From the NCBI GenBank assembly GCA_017519885.1, contig JAFWRO010000011.1, positions 23,867 to 87,866 on the forward strand: 64,000 bases of DNA, written 5' to 3'. The position numbers and the translations under genes are program-made. The DNA is from Liminaster sp017519885 (lineage in GTDB: Bacteria > Bacteroidota > Bacteroidia > Bacteroidales > UBA3663). Below the pieces are notes generated by a model. It saw only the letters and a program-made list of their open reading frames with translations, ran no database searches and was not told the DNA's origin. Positions 42,430 to 53,100 of the stretch are shown piece after piece (within the stretch, counting starts at the first letter, position 1; the number at the start of each line of letters is the position of its first letter).

Positions 42430-43928
42430 CATTTTATTTCGACCTTGCGACCATTGTTCACATAGATGCCCGCCGATGCAGGTTTTCCTTGCAGTTGGCG
42501 TCCATCGAGGGTGTACCACACGCCCGCTGTTCCTCGACGCTCTGCTTCATCAGTGACTACCGTGATGGCATTTGTATCCTCGTCGAAATTGAGTGTGAAG
42601 GAGCGGATGCCCGACGAAACGGAACCTGCGGTGAGACCATCAGCGAGTCGGAAGAAACCTCGGCAAGCACCGATGGTCATTGCAGAATTGGGATAAAATA
42701 GCGTGTTGCCCGCGCCGAGGAAGAGAAGGGTGTTGTCGCCCTTCTCGCCGATGCTGTAGGGCTCATAGATGCCCTGAAAGGTCAGTTCGTCGGTCTCTGT
42801 CGAACCCGCTTCGGCTTTTTTGAGAGTTACGCCCTTGAAGGTGGGTGATTGCACATGCTGGCCCTGTTTCCACTTCACGATATACGGGATGCCAGCCGTG
42901 GTTTCGGTCACATTGGCGAAGGTGAGCGAAAGGGTTCCTGCGCTCAAAGACGATCTTTCGAGCGCCTGTATCTCGAATCCTGCTCCTGCGAGGGGTGTAC
43001 CTGTGAACGACTCCAAATCAAAAGGCAGACAGAGGGTGTTCCAGTTGCCGTCTTTGTAGAAGGTGCGGCCAGCGAGGGTGACATCCACCTGTTGGCCGTC
43101 GTAGTTGCCAAGGCGTGTCGCGAGGGGGACATCCCTTTCGGCATAGGTGTCGGGCAGGGAAATGGCCACGGTGGAACCTTCATTATTACCTACCAATGGA
43201 CCAGCCACCGTCGCATCGAGGCAATAGCAGTCGGCCATCGTGGCGTAGTGCAGGAATCCGACGATAAGGCCAGGTGTATCCCCCGTCTTACTCGTGGAAT
43301 TTAATTCCACACCCGTGCAAGTGCAATCGGCAATGCCGCCAGCACCCAGATACCCGACGATGCCTCCTACTTCTTCACTCCCGCTCAATGTGGTATTCTG
43401 GACATGGCAGTTGATGATACACGTCGATTGATAGGGATCATCGGAATAATAATAACCTGCAATGGCACCGATCTCGAGATTGGCAATGACAGAGCTTTCG
43501 GCTACCGTCAGATTCCTGATGATTGCGGGGTTGGATAAGCAGCCGAACAGACCCGCATAAACGCCCTGTTCGCTATAGACCGACATGTGTCTGATGGTGT
43601 GGCCCTGCCCATCAAAAGTGCCACGAAAGCCGAAAACCGTATCTTCGTTGTTTCCTATAGGAACCCAATCGTATCCACTAAGGTCCAGGTCATTCTCCAA
43701 AATGACGTCGTAACCTATGAATCCAGCATCGTCGCTTTCGCCTTCCGCATTCACCTGAGCTGCAAGCCAGGCGAGCTGCCCTTCATTCTCGATGGTGATT
43801 GTTGTGCCATTAATTGTAGGTTCTTTAGTGTGATCACTCCAAGAGCCGCTAGTCTGCGCCATTGCACCCCCCCCAGCAATGAGGAAGACGAAAGCGGCAA
43901 TGGCGCCTTTGTAAGAGATTTGATCCAT
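42429..43928 (-). CDS. GLUG-repeat secreted protein with T9SS-like tail
   Basis: 499 residues: signal peptide (to about 'GGGAMAQ'), an N-terminal region 'NEGQLAWLAAQVNAEGES', then 'YDVILENDLDLSGYDWVPIGNN...FRGTFDGQGHTI', the start of GLUG/beta-helix modules. GLUG-like units 'GGIVGYLGAGGIADC' and 'GLIVGFLHYATMADCY' follow. A beta-sandwich region 'NWNTLCLPFDLESF' precedes the tail 'WYTLDGRQLQGKPASAGIYVNNGRKVEIK'. The tail form is widespread in Prevotella-like secreted proteins and probably directs surface export. Role: adhesion or glycan binding, inferred. Confidence 0.82.
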   Translation of the reverse strand: MDQISYKGAIAAFVFLIAGGGAMAQTSGSWSDHTKEPTINGTTITIENEGQLAWLAAQVNAEGESDDAGFIGYDVILENDLDLSGYDWVPIGNNEDTVFGFRGTFDGQGHTIRHMSVYSEQGVYAGLFGCLSNPAIIRNLTVAESSVIANLEIGAIAGYYYSDDPYQSTCIINCHVQNTTLSGSEEVGGIVGYLGAGGIADCTCTGVELNSTSKTGDTPGLIVGFLHYATMADCYCLDATVAGPLVGNNEGSTVAISLPDTYAERDVPLATRLGNYDGQQVDVTLAGRTFYKDGNWNTLCLPFDLESFTGTPLAGAGFEIQALERSSLSAGTLSLTFANVTETTAGIPYIVKWKQGQHVQSPTFKGVTLKKAEAGSTETDELTFQGIYEPYSIGEKGDNTLLFLGAGNTLFYPNSAMTIGACRGFFRLADGLTAGSVSSGIRSFTLNFDEDTNAITVVTDEAERRGTAGVWYTLDGRQLQGKPASAGIYVNNGRKVEIK

Positions 43929-43974
43929 TTTTTATTAAGTAATTGTTCAGAATTAACTATACCTATTTTTTTCA

Positions 43975-44114
43975 ACACGAATTATCGTGAATGTTCATTC
44001 ATTATTTCCTCTACAGATTTACCAGATTCACCAGATGACTTGTTCATCGAGGCTATGATCATCCGATAAATCCGTAGAGAAACAATTCATGTAGATTCAT
44101 GATAATTCGTGTTA
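43975..44114. repeat. Inverted-repeat element between the GLUG gene and the giant gene
   Basis: AACACGAATTATCGTGAA near 43975-43992 is matched by its inverse at 44097-44114 with one mismatch. Inside, TCTACAGATTTA (about 44010) faces TAAATCCGTAGA (about 44070), giving a nested hairpin. The AATTCGTGA word recurs at 21073, 24190, 26500 and 29600. Confidence 0.75.
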
Positions 44115-44138
44115 TGAAATGCCACAGATAATTATCGA

Positions 44139-47100
44139 CTATTTGACGATCAGCTTCTCGCCGTTGCGCATATAGACACCCTTCGGCAACTCACGCAGGT
44201 CGGACTCGGTGTCGCGTACTCTGCGGCCGAACAGGTCGAAGGTGCTTCCCTCGGTATCCGCCGGCTGGTAGATGTCGGTGATGCCCACAATGGCATTGTC
44301 GAGATTGATGACAAACGGAGCGTCGATGTCGCCGATGCGGTCGTCATCGCGGTAGGTGAGTACCTCATCGGCCAGCAGCAACTGGTTGCCGTCGAAGAAG
44401 TAGAAGTTGAGCGGAGCGCCCGAGCCTTCGCCTGGAATCGTGAGGAAGCGCAAGCCATCCTCCACGTAGGAGGTAGCCGTGCGGCACTCGTCGCCCACGA
44501 ACGAAGCCAGCTCGCCATCGGTGACTATCTCGCCATGCTTCATTACGACGGCTATCACCGTCATATTGCCCGAATACGTTCCTTCAGGCACAGCCGAGAA
44601 CATGCTGGCTTCCTTGGCGCGCTTCGGTGCATGACGGCCATCGAGCGAGGTCGAGGTGCCGAAGTGGAACGTCTTCTCGTTGCCGTTGTTGTAGTAGAGA
44701 TAGCCTCGACCGGGAATGAGTACCTCGAGGTCGCCGAACCATTCGCCGTGGTCGTAAACAGCAAAGGCGTTGTTCGTCTTGACGAGGTCGCCATTCTGCG
44801 GAACGGCTTCGGCAAAGGCGGTCTTCACATCGGTCTCGTACGGTGAGGTCAGACCAATCCAGCTCCACTGGCGGTTGAGCTTCACGCTCACCTCGGAGGC
44901 CGAATGCGTCAGTCCATCGACAGTCAGAAGCTTGGGATTGACGACATTCACCTTGTACATGTCGCCGACCTTCACGCTCTTGAGCTGACCTACCCAACGG
45001 GTGCCTGCACTGCGCGTGAACGAGCTGATGCCCTTCACCTCGGCTACGGAACGGTCGGTGCCGAAGATGGATGGAATGGTGCTGTCGAACGGATCGACGA
45101 AGAACGAGATCCAGTTCCAGCCGCCATTCAGTTCGAGCGCCTGGGTGGCTGCATCGGTGGCATTCCACTGGACGGGTGCCGTGTGGCTGCCGTGATGTGC
45201 ATTGACCGAGAAGGCAACGGTTGGAACAGAGCAGAAGACCACAGGATGGTCGATGCCGGTGGCTGCATCCCAGATGCGGAACGTCAGCGGCTCGCCTTCG
45301 TTCTCGGGTTCGCCATAGACGGTGAGATAGGTGAAGTAGGTGTCGAACTCGGCATTATAGACGGGATTTGCCTTGCCTACCAGCTTGTCACCTCGGAAGG
45401 CGCCCAGGATGGAATTGGAGTTGGTGAGCAGCTTGTCGTTCTGCAGCATCTGTCCGGTCATGGTCATCGTCTCGGAGCCTATCTCAACGAAGTCGTAAGC
45501 CCACTGCGGCAGCTGGCCCATGATGGTGGCCGTGATGAGCAGCGGCTCGTAGATGCCGCTTTCGCCGACCAGATAGACGATGGTCTCGTACTCGCCGACT
45601 GCAGCGCTGGGGCTGAGAGCGAACAGGAGAGAACCTGTCTGGAGCGGCTCGAGCCTATCTGATTCTGAGATATAGACGTTAAGCCAGGTTGGAACATTCT
45701 CGAGGTACCACTTCTCGGTGCTCGATCCGTGATTGGTGAACTCAACCGACTCGGCCGAGTTGAACTCCATGCCGCCCTTGGCCAGATGGATGCTGTTCCT
45801 GTTCCAGCGCAGGCCGTTCTGACGGATAAAGACGGGCCACGTGATGGGGTCGGAGATGTTGCCATGGCTGTCGGTCACGTTGCGCACAGTGATGTAGGCC
45901 GTGGTTCCCTCGATGAGCGAGGCCTGCTCGTTGAGCGTGATGTAGATCTGACGGTCGCTCTGCGTCATGTTGTACTGCAGTGCGGTCTGTCGCTTCATCT
46001 CTCGCAGGCCGGGGGCATTGCTGTCCTCGGTGACGGTGGCAGCAAGGGTCTGGCAACGGTTGCCGCTCTTGTCGTCGGTCGAGAAGCGGATGACCTGCTG
46101 GCCATACTCGTCGTAGATACCTTCCTCGAAAGGCAGGTAGAGGGCGAGGCCCACATACTTCGACTGGACGGAATCCATGCGGCTGAAGCGGTTCTCGACC
46201 AGACGGTTGTCCATCGTGGCGCTCCAGTAGCGCACCTCGTCGATGTTGCCGCGCATCGGGAAGCGTGTCTCGTACTGTGCGACGTTCATGTCGTTGTAGC
46301 CGGTGAAGATTCGGCTGGCACCCAACGTGAAGCTCTTGCCCTTCATCGACGGGATGAAGTGCTGGTTGATTTCGGTCAGACGTTCGCCATCGAGATAGAT
46401 GGCCGAAACTCCTACCCTTCGCACGTTGAGGGCGATGTGGTGCCAGGCTCCGTCGAACACGCCCTGCTGGTTGATGACAGCAGCGATGCTGTCGGATACC
46501 ATCAGCAGCGAACGGGAATCGACGTGATACATGAGGTGCATCGAGCCGTCGGTGGTCGAGAACAGGGTTGCCACGGAGTCGGGCTGTTCAGGTTCGCCCC
46601 GGAACCAGCATTCGAAGGCGTAGTCGCTGGTCTCGTCGTCGTAGAGCGTGCCGGGTGCGAGCATGGTAATGTACTGTCCCTCATCGACACGAGCGGAGTA
46701 GTTGACGTTGTCGAGCCACCAGGTGGCGTCCTTGGCATACATGTGGCGTCCGAGCACAATGTCGGTGAGCAGGTGGCCATGGCCCTCGTCCATCTTCCAG
46801 CAGCCGATGAGGTCGGGAGTGAGCGAGGTGCGGCTCCAGTTGCGCTGTTCGGCTGCCGTCTCGGGATCGCGGGCAATGCTCCAGAGCGAAAGGTTCTGGA
46901 TGGTGCCCTTCAGCTTGCTGCCCACGACGATCTTTCCGAAGCCGGAGTAGGTGCCCACATACGTGCCCGTGAAGAGCGGGATGGTGCGGTCGGCGCTGAG
47001 GGCCAGTGCCGAGAACTTGCCCTGTTCGGCATCGTAGGACCAGGCGAAGAAGATCTTCTCGTTCATGGGCACGCGGTTGACAGCCTGATAGGTCTTGCCG

Positions 47101-50100
47101 CGCATGGTGACGCTGATCTGTCCGTCGTCGGTGGTCGAGAGCGAGAAGCTGCCGGCGTCGGCGCCGTGCTGCAGGATGGTGCCTGCACTCTGCAACCTTG
47201 CCCAGAAGTCGCCCGAGAACGACTGCTTGTCGATCGAGATGCTTGCCTCGGTGGCGGCGGTCTCGTCGGCTCCGGTCATCTGGAGGGCGGTCTTCTGCTC
47301 GAAGTCCTCGCCGTTGCGGGTGCCCTGGACGATGACACTCATCTCGGGCGAAGTGAGCGGCTGGATGTCCTCGTTGAAGGTGAGATAGATGCTCTCGCCC
47401 AGACCGAGCACGCCATCGGCGGGTTCGGGATAGCCGAGCACCTTGGGCTTCGAAAGGTCCTTGATGACGGTCTTCACCTCACTCTCGGCCGTAACCGGAG
47501 TATCGCCGAAGTCGGCACGTGTCAATGCCTTGAAGTAATAAGGTCCGTCGGGATAGAGACGCGGGTTGGCGATGTCGAAGCTGAACGACACGTCGCTGAT
47601 GCCCTCGGGAAGGTATTCGTGCTGGGCATCGACCTTGGTGGAGTCGGTGACCCATCCGTGGAGCAGACGCCAGTCGGGACTCTCGGAAACGCGATAGAGC
47701 AGGTCAACGCCCTGCAGGCCCTTGAAGTCGCGGTCGAACTCCTTGGCTCCGATGGTGAACGACGATTGGCTGTTGGTGTTGAGCACATCGCTGCTCGTAT
47801 AGACGGTGACGGGCGTGGAAGCCTTGGTGAAGGTGACGCTGATGGGCACCACGTCCTCGATGACGGGATAGGTGCCGGTGGGGTCGCCCTGTACAACGGA
47901 ACGCAGATAGATCTGCAGGTCGTTGTAGTTGATGATGGCAGGATTGGTCTGCTCTACCAGCAGCTGCACATCGAGCGGATGATCTGCGGGGACGAGGAAG
48001 GTGCCTCCACCCTCCTTGCCTGCCACGAAGATCTTGGCGTTGTTCGGGTTGGAGCCCTCCTTGACGCCAATCTCGAAGTAGCGGTCATAGCCAGTGGGCG
48101 AAGCGTTCTGGGCATGGGCCTGGAACACGGCGCGCTGTCCGCCGGGCACATTCACTACCGAAGTCTTGTCGAACCAGAGGTGGGGCTGCTCGACGGCGAT
48201 GGTCTTCTCGCTGAGCACCGACTTGCCGTCGAAGTATTCGGCGATGACTTCATCCTCGTAGGGGGCGCTGGTGCGGCCGCCACGGGTGCGGAACACAGGA
48301 CCCCAGTTGTTCTGCGACTTGAGCACATCGATGGTCAGGGCGTCAGTGGGGTCGTCGTCGCGCAGGGTGAAGGATGTGGTCCGGTAGTTATGCTCGGTTG
48401 TGCCCTTGTAATCCCAGTTTTCGGCACCAGCTACTGAATAATTCTTTATGTAGATTTGTGGTGTCAATTCACCCTTCAAAGATGCGAAACCACCCGTAAG
48501 GAGGAAGTGTCCGTGTATGGCTGCGGTGTACACGGAGTCGTAGGTGTATGACTTGGAGATGCTTGTACCGCCCGAGATTGACAAGTTGTGGTCGGAGGTC
48601 TTGAAATCGTCGCCGCTCTCGAAGTAGTTGCCGCGCGAAATGCTTCGCTTCTTGTCCTCCTCGTTGCTTGCGAGGATATTCTTCCAACCGTCGATGCAAT
48701 CGTTATAGTACTGCACCATATCCTGGTAGAACACACCTGTCACCTTATTATCGGGATAGACTACCCAATAACTGGGACCCTGGGTTGTCAAGGATTCGTC
48801 GGCCACCTGGCTGCCCCATACATCCTTATCGATGTTGCTCGAACCGAACTTCGGATCGTCGGGCGAGAGAGACGTATAGTAGAGATTGTGGTCGGTGGCA
48901 TTGCCTTTCTGTGCGGACGGGTTGCTGACGGTCTTGAGCAGGGAATTGCGCAGGTGTTCGAACTCGGGCAGCAGATGGTTCTTGATGTAATAGGTGGTGT
49001 AGAAGAAGCTCGTCTTGAAGTCCTGCGATACGGAGGTCTCGATCTCGCAGTTGATGACATATTTGCCTTGTTCGTCACGGCGAATATCGACCGTTCGGGC
49101 ATCGCCTACGATAAAGTTGGTACCACTGCCGACGAAAAGGTCACCCTCTGCGCCGACAAACTGTCGGGTGCTGTCGGTGGCAAACTCCTCGGTTGTGGTG
49201 ACTGTTGTCACACTCTGCCCTTTGTAACCATCCCTGAGTGTCATATCATAACCCTTCAGTTTTCGGTCCATATTGTAATAGAGCTGCAAAACGTTGCCAT
49301 CGCCGTAGGTAATTGTCCTGCCATAATTGCCCGACAACTTTTGCCTATTGACATAACCCGTCACCGTCCATTCGGTGAAGTTGGCCGTTGAGGAGCCCTT
49401 TTCGATTTTGGCGTAGGAATTGCTTCCGGGCGGATCACGCAGCACCATTTGCACCTGATCGGGACCTTCAGTCACAAAGTCATTGCCCATCGACAGCATG
49501 CCCAACGTAATGTACTTGAACTGTCCGTTCTGCTCCCAGTCGTAGGTTCGTCCGTCGATGGTCATTGTGAGGTTGAGCCCGAGGGTATGCGGAGCCTGCA
49601 CATTGGGCAGACCCACACCCCACTCGTAGATGGCATAACCCATCGAATCGGTGGCCAGCGAATCGGTGGTGAGTACACGCTCGCCGAGATTATCATCGGC
49701 ATATCCTACGCCCACCGATGCCGAACCCTCGTTGACGACATGGAGGGCTGCGCCCTTGATGGGCACGTGGCTTACGATGGTGGAGTCGGGATTGTCGAAA
49801 TTGCGGTATTCCTCCTGCACCGAGATCTGGAACCGGCTGGCTTCGCCCATACGATAGACGGGGTAGCCGAAGGTGTAGTCGATCTTGCCGTTCTTCAACT
49901 GATAGAGCGGAATGGGGATGGTGTCGGTTCCCTCGAGGGGCACATAGTTGTAGAGGCTGTCGCCGAATACGCCGATCTTCCTGCGGTCGTAGCGCGCATC
50001 GGTCACCTCGACAATAGGAGGAGCCTGGTAGCTGCGCACGAACGGCAGGTTGTAGCGATACTCCTTGTCCTGCAGGCTATCGTAGGCCACATAGAAGGTG

Positions 50101-53100
50101 GTTGGATCGGGATTCAGATAGGGCAGGTTATTGAACGTGATATCCTTGTTGGAAGGCACGACGATGCTCTCGACGCGATAGCGCACGGGAGGCACCATGA
50201 TGGAGAACTCACCCGTCAGCGAGTCGGTGGTGATCACCACACGGTTGGTGGCATCGTTGCTCCTTCCGCCCGTGATATAGGCACGACTGTTGACATCCTT
50301 AGAGGCACCCTCGACGGGGCGCTGCTGCTCGTTATACTCCTGAACGGGGACACCGGCCTCGTTGAGGCGCGACACCACATTGAGCGAGCGAGTGGAGCTG
50401 AGCGTCACCACAGCCTGTCCGATGTTGTTCTTGCTGAGACCGAGGCCGAGGTCCTTGCCCTTCTCCTCGGAGCCGCCGCAGATGCGTCCGCTGATGTTGA
50501 CGAGCGTCTGGTCGGTGAAGAGGAGTCCGCTGATGCTGTCCTCGACGAGCCAGGTGGTGCCCAGCTGGTTGGGGTCGGCGGGATAGCGACCGCCGTTGAG
50601 GAAGGTGTGTCCGTCCTTGGCAGCATGCAGGTAGTGGTTGCCGATGGGCACACTGAGCGTGAAGTTGCCGTTCACATCCGAAACGACCTCCTTTCCAGCA
50701 CGCTTGGCAGCGACGCCGTCGATGAAGAATTTCACGCCCTCGACGGGATAGTCGGTGCCCTCGTACATGACGCGTCCCTTGACGGGGAAGCTGCTCACGT
50801 CGGTGAAGTTGACACCATCGTGGACGAGCGACGTACTGCTGATGAAGACGGTCTGGAAATGGTCCTCGAAATCATGGAGTCCCATCGTGGGGCGCACCAC
50901 GTAGTTGGTGCCATCGCTCTTGAACGGGATGCCCTTGATGACATAGTTGCCCTGGGAGTTGGTGATGCCATAGAGGCCCAGATAGTCGATTGGGACGACA
51001 CTGGCGGTGGTGTAGGTGCCGTTCTTCAAGAGGCCGTGCCACTCGTTGCGGCGTCCGTTGGTCGAACTGTAGTCGTAGGCGGTGCGCTGGTTGGGCACGT
51101 TCTCGTCGAGGTTCCAATACATCTGCAGGTCGGTCTCAGTGCCGATGAGCGGGTGGTCGTAGTTGCCCAGCAGGTCGTCGTCGGACAGGAAGCGACTCCA
51201 GATCCTTACCTCGTCGAAATAGCCGAGGAAGGTATTCTCGAGCGAATTGTTCACATCGGTGCCGAAGCAGATGCTGGCACTGTCGGAAGCCAGTGAAATC
51301 GCACTGTTATCCTGGGTTTCGAACGTCTTGACCTGCCTGTCGGCATCAATCAGGCGTACCGACCAGCCCTGGGCATTGCGTCCGAGAGCGAAATTATAGT
51401 ATCGGTCGGCCTCGATGGAGAGATCAGTATCCACCATCGTGCCATCGGCCTTGCGCAACTGGAGGCTGTAGGAGCCGTCGGCGTTCAATTTGGCCATCAG
51501 GCTGCAGCCACCCTCCATCTCACAAATCATGGGCGTGAGATTACCTGTGAAACCGATAAAGTCGGCTATATCTTCGTCAATCCTTGCCCAGAACTGTGTG
51601 GTGAATCCACCGGGCTGGTTGTAGAGCTGGCGCAGATCATCGGCGGGACGCGTGAGCTGAAGGCCTGCTCCAAGGTTGCTCACACGCATAGCATAGTACT
51701 GCGTGCGGGCTTCCTCGCTGTCGCCGTCGTTCTTCGTCATGCGCACCTTCACGCCCTCGACGGCCTGGCCTGTGCCATAGACGATGCGGCCCGAAACGGT
51801 GCCGGTGCTCAGGCTGAAGCCTACGTCGTTGAGCGAAATACGGCTGCTCATCTCACCCGTCTCGGTGATGAAGCACGAGGTGACGCGGTATTCGTAGTAG
51901 CTGCCGGCCTGCACATTCTTGTCGCTATAGGAGAAGAAGGTGCCCACGCCGTTCATCTCATGGATCTTCTGGAAGGCATCGTTGGTGCCCAGGAGCCGGC
52001 GCTCGATGGTATAGTCAACCGTCAGGTCGCTGTTGATTTCGCTCTCCCAGCTCAGTCGCACTTCGCCGGCATAGAGTCCCTTGGAGGCGCTGAAGGTCTT
52101 GACGCAGCTGCCACCGAGGATCTTGGCATTGGCCTCCTCGGCGAAGACGGTATCGATGAGGGCTATATCCACCTTATAATAGTGGGGCTGCTCCTTGTCG
52201 AGCACGTCTTCGATGACATGGGTATAGGTGTGGCGCAGCTTGCTCGATTCATCGACGGTGGCCAGTTGCTCCCAGCTTGCCTCGGGGTCGAGGCGATGCC
52301 AGATGGTGAACACGGTCGAGCCGTTCTTGATGCGCGAGTGGCTCCATTTCAGCTTCACACGGTCGGCACCCGATTCGGCCTCAAGGTCGATGGGGAACTC
52401 GCGGACGATGCGCTCCTCGACCTTTGCCGTCAGGTCGCTGATGGGTTGCTTGGGAGCGCCCCAGGCGTTGCGCGAGAAGCACACCTCATAGACGTAGGTG
52501 AGGTTGGCATCATCGACCACGTCGGTATAGCCAACCTGGTCGAACGGGCAGGTGGCCACCAGCTTGCGCGTGCTTTCGCCCTGCTCCTTGGCATAGCGGA
52601 AGATGTACCACTTGCCATCCTTGAAGCCGTTGCGACCGGACTCGGACATGGGATGCCACCTCAGCTTGAAGCTCTTGGACCACATGTCGGGCGTAGCATC
52701 GACCATGTCGGGATAGTAGCAGCCCGGTATGACGATCTCCTCGGGCTCGCCGTAGAGACACGTCTTGATGTGCGTAGCCCCGGTGCCCAGTTCTTCGTCC
52801 TCGGCATAATCGAAGATCTTGGTATCGTAATGGCCGCCTTCGTCCACAAAGGTGCGAAGGGCGTAGGTGCTGTGGGCCTCCTCGTTATAGACGAAGTTGT
52901 GAGCATCGATGTCGATGCCGCCGGTGAAATAGACGACAATCTCGTCGCGGTTGCTCACCTTGGGGCTCAGCACCATGCTGTCGCGGCCTGCCGTCTCGGC
53001 GCTTACCGGATAAACGCCGAAATCGCCGGTCTTCGATGCGGGAAGCTGCTCGTCGGAATGGAAGATATAGTAGCGATGGTAGTCGTAGTGGTCGTGCAGA

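Noticed and set aside
43587..44069. Plus-strand 160-codon frame opposite the GLUG gene start
   Set aside because: Overlaps the GLUG coding region and an inverted repeat, and has no recognisable features.
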